NCBI RefSeq assembly: GCF_030445035.2
Contig: NC_080678.1
Location: 67,533,087 to 67,597,086 of the forward strand
Direction: 5' to 3'
DNA length: 64,000 nt
Source of the DNA: Dasypus novemcinctus
Taxonomy: Eukaryota; Chordata; Mammalia; Cingulata; Dasypodidae
Shown piece after piece: positions 23,801 through 35,100 of the stretch (positions within the stretch are counted from its first letter, which is position 1; each line of letters opens with the position of its first letter). The position numbers and the translations under genes are program-made. The notes beneath the pieces are model-generated. The model worked only from the letters and a program-made list of their open reading frames with translations. It made no database searches and was not told where the DNA came from.

Positions 23801-24490
23801 TATATTTAGAGTGTTAAATTTTAGCACTATGGTAACCAGAAGGAAAATAGGTGAAAAGTATATCCAGATAGAAATGAGAAATCACTCAATATGGTACAAT
23901 ACAAGAAAGGAAATAAATATAAAAGAAAGTTTTAATGGAAGTGAAGGACAAAAAACGTATAAGTTTTACAAAGGCTAAACAGTTAAATGGCAGAAGAAAG
24001 ATCTATATGATCAGTAGTGACTTGAAATGTAAATGGGTTAGCCTCTCTAGTCAAAGGGCAGAGATTGACAGAATGGATAAAAACACATGACCCAATTTCA
24101 TGCTGTCTATAAGAGACTCACCTTAAAGTCAAGATACAAGTAGGATTGATGGTGAAAGGATGTCAGAAAATATACCATGCAAGTAGTAACCAAAACAGAG
24201 CTGGGGTGGCTATAATAATATTGGATAAAATAGGCTTTAAGTAAAAAACAGTTACTAAGAACAAAGATACTGATAAAAGGGACAATTCAACAGGAAAATG
24301 TAATAATTGTAAATGCACTTACCAGCAGAGGCTTAAAATATATGAAGGAAATACTGACAGATTTGAAGGGAGAAATGGACAGTTCTACATTAATAGTAGG
24401 AGACTTTAACACCCCACCCTCAATAATGGGTAGAACATCTAGTCAGAAGATGAAAAAGAAGTACAGGGCTTGAAGGCTAAACTAAAGTTC

Positions 24491-24674
24491 TAGGGGTTCT
24501 TAACCTTGTTTGTTCCACAGACCCCTTTGCCAATCAGTTGAAAACCATAGGCTCTGTATGCTGTGTACTATTTAATAAATAAATCATACCCACATCAATA
24601 TGTCCCCACAAGAATAATGTTTTTTTTGTGTGTGTTTCAATTCAAGCTCACAGATCCCTTATTAAGAAACCCTG
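24491..24674 (+). mobile_element. Small hAT-like nonautonomous DNA transposon
   Basis: It starts 'taggggttcttaac' and ends in a near-complementary 'ttaagaaaccctg'. Its interior ('agacccctttgccaatcagt', 'tatttaataaataa', 'ccccacaagaataatgtttt') matches the copy at 38963-39155 in reverse. The flanking 8-mers do not match here, possibly because an LTR inserted just beyond its right end. Confidence 0.65.
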
Positions 24675-24684
24675 TGCAGCTGTT

Positions 24685-25231
24685 TGATATAGTTATGAAT
24701 TCCAAAAATAGATATTGGATTATGTTTGTAATCTGGTCTGTACATGGGCATGAGTAAGTTATGATTAGGGCTTTAATTGGGCCATGACTTTAGGGTGTCA
24801 CCATGTCACCAAGAGGTGGGGACTCACAGATAAAAGGCCTGGCAAAGGACAGAGTTGAGGGTTCTTAATGCTGGAGTTTTGATATTGGAGTTTGATGCTG
24901 GTCTTAAGCTGGAACCCTGGGGAGAGAGACAGAGCCATTTGCCTGATAGTCTACAGTTGACCTTATGGAGAGAGGCAAAGCCTAGAGAGCCTCATAGTCT
25001 ATAGCTGACCTTGTAGAGAAAACAGAGCTGAGCCTAGAGGAACCCAGGAAGACTGAACCCTTGTAGACGTCAGCAGCCATCGTTCTTCAACACGTGAAAA
25101 TAGACTTTGGTGAAGGAAGTAGCTTATGCTTATGGCCTGGTATCCGTAAGCTCCTACCCCAAATAAATACCCTTTATAAAAACCAACCAATTTCTGGTAT
25201 TTGCATCAACACCCTTTGGCTGACTAATATA
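24685..25231 (+). mobile_element. MaLR-like solo LTR
   Basis: It begins 'tgatatagttatga' and ends 'ttggctgactaatat(a)', the typical start and end of MaLR LTRs. A polyadenylation-like 'aataaa' lies near 25163, before 'aaaaaccaaccaatttctgg'. The same 3' end occurs in reverse at 63507 onward. No retroviral internal sequence is present. It interrupts an L1 ORF2 together with the adjacent hAT element. Confidence 0.75.
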
Positions 25232-26649
25232 CCCTGCAACCCAAAAGACCTAACAGACATATATAGAACACTGCGCCCAACAAAAACAAGATATACTTTC
25301 TTCTTAAGTGCACATGGATCATTCTCTAGGTTACAGCATATGTTGAGTCACAAAACAAATCTCAATAAATTAGAAATATTAAAACCATGCAATGTATATT
25401 CTCCAACCAAATCAGAATGAGCTAGAAATCAATAACAGAGGGAAAAAGGGGAAATTCACAAATAGGTAGAAATTAGACAGCATACTCTTAAACAATCAGT
25501 GGGTTAAAGAGGACATCAGAGACAAAATTAGGAAAATCTTGAGGTGAATGAAAATACAACATTCACAAACTTATGGGAAGTAGCAAAGCCAGCGCTGAGA
25601 GAAATTTATAGCTCTAAATGCTTACATTAAAAAAGAAGAAAGACTTCAAATCACAGACTTAACCTCAAACTAGCAGAACTAGAAAAAGAAGAGCAAACTA
25701 AACCCCAAGCAAGTAGAACAAAGGAAATAACAAGGATTAGAGTGGAGATAAGTGAATTAAAAAAAACAAAAACTTAGAGGTAATCCACAAAATCAAAAGT
25801 TGGTTCTTTGAAAAGATCAACAAAATAGAAAAATCTTTAAGTAGACTTACAAAGGAAAAAGAGAGGATACAAATAATGAAAATCAGAAATGAAAAAGGGG
25901 ACATTACTGCAGATTCCACTGAAATAAAAAGGACTGTAAGTGGACACTAATAACAACTATATGCCAATAAATTAGATAACCTACATGAAATGGACAAATT
26001 TATAGAAACATACAAACTATTAATACCTGAATCAGCTCAAGAAGAAATAAATCTCCATAAGCCAACTACTAGTAAAGAGCTTGAATCAGTAATCAAAACT
26101 TCTCAACAAAGGAAACGCAAAGACCAGATGGATTCCCAGGGGAATTCTACCAAACATCTAAAGAAGACTTAACTCCAATTCTTCTCAAACTCTGCCAAAA
26201 AATTGAAAAGAAGGGAACACCACCCAAGTCATTCTGAGGCTAACATTACCCTCATAACAAAATTAGAAAAAGATACCACAAGCAAAGGAAACTAGAAACC
26301 AATATCTCTTATGAATATAGATGTAAAATCCTCAACAAAATACTAGCAAACCAATACAATAGCATATTTAAAGAATTAAGCACCATGATCAGTTGGGATT
26401 TAACCCTGGTATGCAAGGTTGGTTCAACATAAAAGCAATTAATGTAGTATACCACATTAACAGAATGGAGGGAAAAAAACACATGATTATCTCAATCAAT
26501 GCAGAAAATGCATTGGACAAAATCCAGCACCCTTTCTTGATAAAAACTTAGAACCCTGGGAATAAAAGGAAATTTCCTCCACATAATAAACAGCATATAT
26601 GAAAAGCCCACAGCTAACATTGGCTCTACCCAGATATGGTAAAATCTCC

Positions 26650-26795
26650 CCACCTCATGGTCAGTTTATTAGCAATCTTAATTCTACCTTCAGCCTTAAT
26701 TTTCTTTTGACATTAACCTAAAATATTCACAGTTTCCAAGTAGTAGGATGTGGACATTTTTGGTACCATTATTCTGCCTACCACAACACCCAGAT
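26650..26795 (-). mobile_element. Possible MaLR LTR fragment
   Basis: The plus-strand text 'tagtaggatgtggacatttt' followed by 'accattattctgcctaccac' resembles the reverse complement of the 5' part of some MaLR or ERVL LTRs. It abuts the broken L1 and lies just before the large DAS element. Short and uncertain. Confidence 0.35.
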
Positions 26796-26824
26796 TGGAT
26801 TTGGGGTATTAGAAAAGGCTTCTT

Positions 26825-27595
26825 AGGAAGCAGATGTGGCTCAAGTGATAGAGCTTCTTCCTACCATATGGGAGGACCCAGGTTCGATCCCTGGGGCCTC
26901 CTGGTGAAAAAAAAAAAGAGAAAGCATGCCTATGTGGTGAATCAGTGGCTGAGTGGCAAGCTGAGTGCCCATGAGATAAGCCACATGCTCACACGGTAAG
27001 CCAATTACCCACACGATGTGCCAAGTGCCCACGTGGTGAGCCAAGTGCCCATGCAGTGCCTGTGTGGTGAGCCAAGTGCCCACAGGGCAAGCAGAATGCC
27101 CACGCAGTGAGCCAAGTGCCCATGCAGAGAGCCAAGTGCCCATTTCGGTGCCCATGTAGTGAGCCAAGTGCCTGCATGATGAGCCAAGTGCCCATATAAG
27201 TGGCTACATGGCGAGCCAAGTGCCCACGTGAATGCCCATGTGGTGAGCCAGTGCCTGCGAAAGGAGCCAGTGCCCATGCAAGTGAATCACACAGCAAGAT
27301 GACAATGCAACAAAAAGGGATACAAAGGGGAGTCAAAGTGAAGTACAGCAGAGCCCAGGAACTGAGGTGGCACAATTGACAGGGAACCTCTCTTCACATT
27401 AGAGGTCCCCAGGATCGAATTCCAGTGAATATTAGAGGAGAAAGACAAGAAGAGAAGACAAAAAAGAGAAATAGATACAGAAGATCACATAGTGAATGGA
27501 CACAGTCAGCAAAAAAAAAAAAAAAAAACAAACAGCAGGGTAGGGGATAGGGATGGGAGGAGGGGAAGGAAACAAAAGGCCATATTTAAAAAAAA
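26825..27595 (+). mobile_element. DAS SINE dimer with expanded internal minisatellite
   Basis: The first tRNA-like unit ('gcagatgtggctcaagtgat', B box 'ggttcgatccct' near 26882) is followed by an A-run, then about 350 bases of tandem repeats. A linker comes next ('cacagcaagatgacaatgca'), then a second tRNA-like unit ('ggaactgaggtggcacaatt', 'ggatcgaattccag') and an A-rich tail. It is flanked by 'aaaaggcttctt' at 26813-26824 and 27596-27607, 12 of 12. At 771 bases it is nearly twice the other copies, and the duplication shows the whole composite moved as one unit. Confidence 0.85.
26930..27285. repeat. About 20-bp minisatellite within DAS SINE
   Basis: The core 'gagccaagtgccc' recurs at least seven times, with more degenerate copies, at a spacing near 20 bases with occasional part-units. 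Variants of 'cacgtggt', 'catgcagt' and 'tgcatgat' fill the spacer. The regular open frames across it on the minus strand (27005-27277, 26989-27375) simply translate the repeat. Confidence 0.85.
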
Positions 27596-27607
27596 AAAAG
27601 GCTTCTT

Positions 27608-28023
27608 GGAGGAAGAGTTAAAAGATGAATAGGAGTTATCAAATTCTGATGATAAGTGATATTTATAGGCAGCCATGAAGTGTACCATTCAGATTTCCCT
27701 TCAAGAAAGAACTTGCCATTCAGCTGTAAGAAGTTAATTAGCTGACCATCCAACTGCAGTGTCTTCAGCTTCTGAGGCCACACCATGGTCTTTCCAGGCA
27801 GTCCAGTCAATAACTGAACACAGCAAGGGTGGTACAGTCTGTCCATTTCTGTCCAACATGGGACTCCTCTAACAGTAAAACTTTGCTCTGGAGCTCCCTG
27901 TTGCATTACCTGAGACTTTGTCCGTCAGTAGGCTATACTGTGCAAGTATCAGATCTGAATTTTGGTGTGAATTGTCTGGGCTTTATTCCTCTTCCATCTC
28001 TTTTATCATTCACCAGTGTTAAC
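27608..28023. other. No gene seen; unique DNA
   Basis: No recognised repeat. A 106-codon minus-strand frame starting at 27906 has no domain and runs into the SINE tail. Confidence 0.4.
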
Positions 28024-28367
28024 TGCTATCAGGGATTGAATTATGTACTAAAGACAAACATGTTCCTAATCTTAATCCATTCTTGTGGGTGTGAACCCAT
28101 TGCAAATAGAACTTTCGATGAAATTATTTTTAGTTTAGATATGGCCAGCTGAATCAGGATGGGTCTTAATCCAATACTGGAGACATTCTAGGGAAGGCTG
28201 CAGAGAGAAGCCATGGGGAGCAGCCCCCCAGTTTGCTGGCCAGCCAGAAGATATCATTCCAGGGAGGAAGTAAGCTTTCTAGCCTCTGAAATTGTGAGCC
28301 ATTAAATTCCTGTTGCTAGGCCAACTCATGGTGTGGTATTTGTTTTAGCAGCTAGGAAACTAAAACA
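28024..28367 (+). mobile_element. MaLR-like LTR, internally deleted
   Basis: It starts 'tgctatcagggattgaatta' and contains 'taatccattcttgtgggtgt' and 'tgaatcaggatgggtcttaa'. It ends 'agctaggaaactaaaaca', the usual MaLR-type close. At 344 bases it is shorter than the 547-base LTR at 24.7 kb. No clean 5-bp duplication was seen. Confidence 0.7.
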
Positions 28368-28564
28368 ACTCCCACAAAAACTTGAACTGTTACCTACTTC
28401 TCAGCATCCATTTCCCAGCAGTCCCAACTAAGACACAGAGGGACTGCACAAGCATAGGCTCGTGGGTGAGAAAAAACAAGACCTGGAAGTCGTTCAAAAT
28501 AGTAGGAGCACAAAGTCAAGAATGGACCTAGGCTTGGAATTATATGTGCACTTTAGGGATTGTA

Positions 28565-28960
28565 TTAATCAATGCAGGCTAACTGCCGTAACCCACATTT
28601 AAGGGGTTTAATACAGTAAGTATTCTTTTCACTCCATACAACAAGCCACACAGGTGTTCCTGGTCAAGAAATTCTCCTGGGGGCTCTCCTCCAAGGACTA
28701 TCTGTGGAACCCAGTTTCTTTCAGTCTTGTCCATTTCTCTAGTCCATGCCCTGTAGCCAGGTATTGGGAACATAGTTTGAGTGGACAACATATGGGAGAG
28801 TTTATGGGTAAAGCAAGAAAGTGATGTGTCTCACACTTTTGGTGAACAACTACCTAGATCCTATGATCCCAGGAGGTAAATAGGCTTGAATGAATGGACA
28901 GGACTCGAGGGAGCAGCACCCTACCCAGCTCTATGTGATGAAGGGTACTGTCATGGTCAT
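28565..28960. mobile_element. Unnamed ancient mammalian repeat
   Basis: Resembles 51255-51610 in order of short blocks ('ggctaactgccgtaa', 'ttcctggtcaagaaattctc', 'cagtttctttcagtcttgtc'). I know this as a recurring mammalian interspersed repeat but cannot name the family with certainty. Confidence 0.4.
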
Positions 28961-29024
28961 ATGCTTGACACCTCAGGACTGGCAGACAATATTTGTTGAA
29001 TGAATGAATTAAGAGTTAAACTGG

Positions 29025-29425
29025 GGAAACGGACTTTGGCCCAGTGGTTAGGGCGTCTGTCTACCATATGGGAGGTCCGCGGTTCAAACCCCGGGCCTCC
29101 TTGACCTGTGTGGAGCTGGCCCATGCGCAGTGCTGATGCGCGCAAGGAGTGCCGTGCCATGGAAGGAGTGCCGTGCCACGCAAGGGTGTCCCCCGCGTGG
29201 GGGAGCCCCACGCGCAAGGAGTGCGCCCGTGAGGAAAGCCGCCCAGCGTGAAAAGAAAGAGCAGCCTGCCCAGGAATGGCGCCGCCCACACTTCCCGTGC
29301 GGCTGACGACAACAGAAGTGGACAAAGAAACAAGACGCAGCAAATAGACACCAAGAACAGACAACCAGGGGAGGGGGGGGGGGGAATTAAATAAATAAAT
29401 AAATCTTAAAAAAAAAAAAAAAAAA
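29025..29425 (+). mobile_element. DAS SINE, chimeric form, youngest-looking copy
   Basis: The tRNA-like head ('ggcccagtggttagggcgtc') has an intact B-box-like 'ggttcaaacccc', followed by the GC-rich unrelated domain and a tail with G-run, (AAAT)n and A19. Duplications 'aagagttaaactgg' at 29011-29024 and 29426-29439 match 14 of 14. CpG content is high. An internal near-20-bp duplication ('caaggagtgccgtgccatgg' then 'aaggagtgccgtgccacg', about 29142-29181) is not in the other copies here. It landed in the 5' part of a MIR. Confidence 0.97.
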
Positions 29426-29439
29426 AAGAGTTAAACTGG

Positions 29440-29800
29440 ATTCAAATCCCGGCTCTATTATTTGGCCTTTAGCAGGTTACTTAGTTCTAAGCCTCGCTAA
29501 GCCTCATTTTTGTAATCTACAAAATGGGTATAAATGTCTATGACATAGAAGTGTTATGAGATTTCTCCTTTTTTTCCTAACTGGTTGTGTCATCATCTTT
29601 TTGGTGTGTCTCTCCACAGCATGGGGGCCTGTGCCTCAAAGTGCAGGTCTGGGATACCTTTTATCTCTTTTTTTTTCTAAACCAGGAGTCCCAGTGATCA
29701 AACCCAGTTCCTCCATATGGTCAATGGGAGCTCAATTTCTTGAGCGACAGCCGCTTCCCTGGTATAAGATTTCTAAGTGCCAGAGCATATAATAATGATA
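29440..29800 (+). mobile_element. MIR SINE split by a DAS SINE
   Basis: The left part (29440-29566) reads 'ttcaaatcccggctctatta', 'agcaggttacttagttcta', 'cctcatttttgtaatctaca'. The right part (29775-29800) reads 'aagtgccagagcatataat'. The gap is a minus-strand DAS SINE, and a plus-strand DAS SINE sits immediately before the MIR body. Confidence 0.7.
29567..29764 (-). mobile_element. DAS SINE, short form
   Basis: On the minus strand the head reads 'gggaagcggctgtcgctcaa' with a weakened B box ('gggtttgatcactggg'), then an A-run and a short remainder. Flanks 'tgagatttct' (29557-29566) and 'taagatttct' (29765-29774) are a 10-bp duplication with one mismatch. Confidence 0.85.
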
Positions 29801-30050
29801 ACTAACATTCACTGACTGCCAAGCACTTTTGAGGTGAGTTATATTTATTATTTAATTTGCTTTTCACAGAAACCCTAAGTGGTGGCAGCATTCTGATCCT
29901 CAGTTTCCTGATAAGAACACTAAGGCACAGAGGCATTAAATGACTTGCTCTAAAAGATATAGGTTTTAGGTGTACAGTAGAATTTGAAACCTGCCTTCAG
30001 AATCAGTGTCCTTAATCATGATACCACACACTCCTTGTAGTAAGTTAAGT
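29800..30050 (-). mobile_element. MIR SINE
   Basis: Reverse MIR order: 'taacattcactgactgccaa', 'cctcagtttcctgataagaa', 'aaggcacagaggcattaaat', then 'gtgtccttaatcatgatac'. A short MIR-like 3' tail in the plus orientation ('gtacataataggtgcttaat') follows at about 30068. Confidence 0.65.
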
Positions 30051-30099
30051 GTCAATTATGAAGCCTGGTACATAATAGGTGCTTAATAAGTGGTAGGGG

Positions 30100-31770
30100 A
30101 GAATTAACTCCAGCAAGTCCAGGAGCAGGTGATATGCAATGATCCAGGCCAACAGTTTAGTACTACTAGTAGTAGTTGAAACAAGATCCAGATGAGGGTT
30201 GACAGCTTAGTTTTTAAGAGAGTTTGACAGTAGTTAAAGTGAGCTTTCATCCTGGGACAACTGCTGTACTGAACAGATTATCAGCACAGGGAATGTGGCA
30301 CAGGGGACCAAATTAGGGGCCCAGGTCCTGAATCATTTCAAGATAGAAATGAACTCAGAAACAGGGTGGAAATCTTGCAACTCATTGTGTCTAATGAAAT
30401 GGACTAGCAGGAAGCATTGGGTGATTCTCTGTCTCCAGGAGGGCTCTGACCCACGCGGAGTCAGTGTGCAGGAGACTGAGCTTGCAGGGAGCCCCAGCCA
30501 AGAGAAATGAGAGAAAGGTTGGTGAGACCAGAGTTATCAGGCACATTGTCAGAGTCATGAATATTGATGACACTAAATTGCTGACTTTGCAGTCAAGTGT
30601 GTATATGTGATGTGTGTGTGTAAGTGGTATGTTTGTGTTGTTAACCAATCTTCCAAAGTGATTGGAGTGTTTGTTAGAATGCATTCTTCATAGGCCTCTG
30701 GTGCATCCCTAAAATATTTCTACAGCCACCTTAAGATAATTCTCCAGAAAAATAAGCTTATTTCTTGCAAGCAAGCAACCACCACCAACAAAAATAAGAA
30801 TACAAAAACAAATTAAAAACCCCTCCCGAATCAATCGCCATAGTAAAAAACAAACCATTAAAATGTTTTTAAAAACAGGCAAGATTTTAAGCCAACTAGT
30901 TATTTAGACAGCATTTTAAAATATGCAGTCTCTTCCTAACCTTTTGCCATATGAGAAAATAAATACAGCTCCATATATACTAACAAAAGGATATTTTTAG
31001 GAAAAGGTTGGGAAGAAATCAGTCAGATAACAACAAATTTCCCCCACCCCCCACTTTCCTTTTTCTTTTCTTCTTCTTTTTTTAAATCCAGAATTTGAAA
31101 AGGAAAAAACCTGGCCTGGATTTTAGAAAGGAACACGGGATCCAACTCTAGTTCTTGAGGCTGTTTCTTCTCTTTCCTTTGAAGGAGAGTGTGGGACTGG
31201 GCTAATAGAGTAAGGGTGAAGAAGAGCTTCATTTACATTTAAGTTTGTATATGATTCAAACGCACAGCATAGTTAAATATGTTTTTTTTTTTAGTAGCTT
31301 ATGAAAATTGAGATTCTTTCAGCCTTATGTAAGTTTCCCTATAAATTAATCGTTAAGGAACAAGAAAAATCCAAATCCGGGTCTGCACTCTATTTTGGCA
31401 CGTGTCTTATATTTTCTGGGCCTGCTATTTCCTCTGCAAGCCAAATAGTTTTGAATAGATGCAAATTTTCAAAAATCCTGGCACTTTGGCAACTTAGGCT
31501 AAATTTAGAGAATATGCTCACATATGGCAAGTTATAATGAAGCAAGGGTTATGCCAGTTTGAATCCTATGATCCATGAATTTTTAAAAACAATCTTCAGA
31601 AATGGGTGGGAAACTCCAAAAATAACAACAACAGCATAAATTGAGTACTAAAAGTAAGATTAAGGATGGATGTTATAACATTTCTCTAATTCTTCTTTTG
31701 AGTCATGTCAAATTAGCCACTTATTTTCCAACTCTAGGAGGCAGCGTAGAGCCATCTGGCTTTCACACTT
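30100..31770. other. No gene seen; unique DNA
   Basis: No recognised repeat apart from a short (TG)n near 30608-30620. A/C-rich sequence near 30780-30850. Open frames below 100 codons only. Confidence 0.45.
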
Positions 31771-32169
31771 GGGCTGATAGTAGTATTAGACATTTCTTAA
31801 CATATGACAAGCACTGTTGCAAACAACAATCTCACTTAATACTTACCACAATCTCTCCAAAGTATAAACCATTTAAAAAAATTTTATTCTGTTACTCTAT
31901 ATATAATCTAATGTTTTCCCTTTTAATCATAATCAAATGTAAATTTCAGTGCTGTTAATTGTATTCACAGTGTCATGCTACCATCACCACCATTTATTAC
32001 CAAAACATTTCCATCATTCCAAATAGGAACCTGTACATATTAAGCCTTAACTTCCCATTCTCTATCCCTACTCTATTCCTTGGTAATTTATATTCTGACT
32101 CTAGGAGTTTGCTTATTCCAGTTATTTCAAATCAGTGAGATTATTCAAAATCTGTCCTTTGGAGTCTGT

Positions 32170-35100
32170 CTTATTTCAGCCAACATGATGTCTTCAAGGT
32201 TCATCCATGTTGTCACATATATCAGAACTTCATTCCATTTTATGTCTGAATAGCCCATTGTGTGTATATATCACTTTTTATCCACTCATCAGTTGCTGGA
32301 TACTCAGGTTACTTCCATCTTTTGGCAATTGTGAATAATGCTCCTATGAACATCTGTGTGCAAATAACTGCCTGCTTTCAATTTTTTTGGTTACATGCCT
32401 AGTAATAGGATTGCTGAGTCACATTGGAGATTTATACTTAGCTTTCTGAGGAACCACCAAATTGCCTTCTACAGCAGCTGCATCATTTTACATTGCTGCC
32501 AGTAATGAATGAGTGTTCCTGTTTCTCCACATCCTCACGAACACTTTTTATCTTCTGCCATTCAAATGGGTGTGAAGTGGTATCTCATTGTGGCTTTGGT
32601 TTACATTTCCCTAATAGCTAATGATGTTGAGCATCTTTTCACTTGTATTTCTTCTTTATAGAAGTGTCTATTCAAATCTGTTCAAATCTTCTTTGGGGAG
32701 ATGTCTGTTCAAATCTTTTGTACATTTTCTAATTGGATTTTTATCTCTTTGTCTTTAAGTTGAAGGATTTTCTTTTTATATATTGAATCCTAAACCCTTA
32801 TTGAATATGTGGCTTCCATATACTTTCTCCCATTGTGTAGGTTACTTTTTTTCTTTCATTATAAAGTCATTTGAAGAACAAAAGTTTTTAAAAAAATTTT
32901 TAATGAGGCCTCTTTATTTTTTCTTTTGTTGCTTATGTTTTGTGTGTAAAGTCTAAGAAACCATTGCCTAACACAAGCTCCTGAAGACCCTTCCCTACAT
33001 TTTCTTCTAAGAGTTTGATAGTTCTAGCTCTTATATTTAGGTTTTTGATCCATTTTGAGTTATGTTTTATATATGGTGTGAGGTAGGGGGTCCTCCATTT
33101 TAAAAAAAATAGAGATCCAGTTTTCCTAGCACCATTTGTTAAACAGACTATTCTTTCCCAGTTTAGTAGTCTTTGCCACCTTGTCAAAAATCAGTTTGCC
33201 ATAACTGTGAGGGTTAATTCCTGAGCTCTCAATTATATTCCATTGATCTATGTATCTTTCCTTGTGCCAGAATCATGCAGTTTTGATTACTGTGGCTTTG
33301 TAATAAGTTTTCAGATTAGGAAGTGTAGGTCCTCCAACTTCATTCTTCTTTTTCAAGATGGCTTTAGCTATTTGGAGCCCTTTCCCTTCCATATAAATTT
33401 GATGATTGACTTTTCTGCAAAGGTTTGCTGGAATTTTGATTGGGATTGCATTGAATCTATAAATTGTTTTGGGTAGTATTGACGTCTTAATGATATTTAG
33501 TCTTCTAGTCCATGAATATGGAACATTCTTCCATTTATTTAAGTATTCTTTAATTTCTTTTGGCAGTCTTTTGTAGTTTCCTCTGTACAAGTTCTTCATA
33601 TCCTTGGTTAGATCTCTTCTTAGATAAATTGATTATTTTGGTTGGTATTGTAAATGGAATTTTTTCTTGATTTCTTGTTCTGTTTGCACAGAAACTAAGT
33701 GATTTTTAGGTGTTTGTCTTGTACCTTGCCATTTTGCCAGATTCATTTATTAGCTCTAAGTGCTTTGTTGTGGATTTTTCAGGATTTTCTGTACATAGAA
33801 TTATATCATCGGCAAAGAGGGAAAGTTTTACTTCCTCCTTTTCAATTTGTAGGCATTTGAAAAATTTTTTTCTTCTCTAATTACTCTGGAAAGAACTCCC
33901 AGCACAATGTTGAATAATAGTGGTGACAATGGGCATCTTTATCTTGTTACTGATCTTAGAGGGAAAGCTTTCAGTCTGTCACCATTAAATAGGATGCTAG
34001 CTATGGGTTTTTCCATATGCTCTTTATCATGTTGAGGAAGTTTCCTTCTATTCCCAGGGTTCTAAGTGTTTTTACAAAAAGGGTGCTGGATTTTGTCAAA
34101 TGCATTTTCTGCATTGATTGAGATGATAATGTGGGTTTTTGCCTTCATTCTGTTAAATGGTGTACTATATTAATTGCTTTTCTTATGTTGAACCAACCTT
34201 GCATACCAGGGATAAATCCCATGTGATCATGGTGCATAATTACTTTTAATACACTATTTTATTTGGTTTGCTAGTATTTTGTTGAAGATTTTTATATCTA
34301 TATTCATAAGAGATATTAGTCTCTAGTTTTCTCGTGGTGTCTTTTTCTGGTTTTGGTGTGAGGGTACATTTGGCCTCATAGAATGAGTTAGGTAGTCTTC
34401 CCTCCTCTTCAGTTTTTTGGCAGAGTTAGAGCAAAGTTGTAGTTAAGTTTTCTTGGGATGTTTGGTAGAATTCCCTTGGAACTCCATCTGGTCCTGGAGT
34501 TTCCTTTTTTGGGAGGTTTTTGATTACTGATTCAAGCTCTTTACTAGTAATTGGCTTGTTGAGATTGTTTTCTTTTTAAAAAAAGATTTTATTTCTCCCC
34601 CCTCCCTCCATTGTCTGCTCTCTCTGCCCGTTTGCTGTGTGTTCTTCTGTGTCCACTTGTATTCTCATTAGGCAGCTCCCGGAACTGATCCTGGGACCTT
34701 CCAGAGTGGGAGACAGGCAATCATTCTGTTGCTCCTCCTCAGCTCCCTGGTCTGCTGCATCTCTTATTGTCTCTCCTCTGTGTCTCTTGCCTTCACCGGG
34801 ATGCCCTGGGTATTGAACCCTGGACCTCCTATATGGTAGACAGGAGCCCAATTGCTTGAGCACATTAACTTCCCTATTTCTTCTTGAGTTAATTTAGGTA
34901 GTTTGTGGGTTTCTATGAATTTGTCCATTTCATGTAGGTTATCTAATTTATTGGCATAGAGCTGTTCATAGTATCCACTTATAGTCTTTTTATTTCAGTG
35001 GGGTTGGTAGTAATGACCCCCTTTTCATTTCTGATTCCCATTATTTGTATCCTCTCTCTTTTTCTACCCAAAGATTTGTCTATTTTGTTGATCTTTTCAA

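Larger units (their letters stand above)
24000..26635 (+). pseudogene. L1 ORF2 remnant, endonuclease through partial RT
   Basis: The endonuclease-side start lies near 24010-24130 ('atgtaaatgggttagcctct', 'tgctgtctataagagactca'). The linker is near 25500-25720. The fingers and palm of the reverse transcriptase follow ('gaccagatggattcccaggg' near 26121; 'atgcaaggttggttcaacat' near 26412; 'catgattatctcaatcaatg' near 26483). Stops and frame changes are frequent. It is the reverse-oriented counterpart of much of the ORF2 copy at 34.0-35.5 kb. Confidence 0.75.
21466..26640 (+). mobile_element. Old L1 (L1M type) with 5' end, truncated in RT
   Basis: It begins with a 5' UTR ('gggaaaagatgactgagtag', 'gagctccaagacacactcc'), passes a degraded ORF1 region (about 22540-23500) and enters ORF2 near 24.0 kb. 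ORF2 continues to about 26640, where it stops before the FADD part of the reverse transcriptase. A hAT element (24491-24674) and an LTR (24685-25231) interrupt ORF2, after which L1 resumes at 'caacccaaaagacctaacag'. It is unusual for the window in keeping its 5' end while losing its 3' end, which implies later deletion or rearrangement. Confidence 0.85.

Noticed and set aside
26840-26915. tRNA gene suggested by A- and B-box-like sequence
   Set aside because: It is the tRNA-derived head of a DAS SINE. The cloverleaf is incomplete and it continues into SINE body with a target duplication.
26930-27285. CRISPR array or repetitive protein gene
   Set aside because: Spacing is about 20 bases with no unique spacers, and the units are degenerate and sit inside a SINE. 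The His/Leu/Gly-rich frame is just the repeat translated.
33273-33599. 108-codon minus-strand frame as an independent gene
   Set aside because: It reads as L1 ORF2 ('[11 protein letters not shown]') within a 5'-truncated L1.
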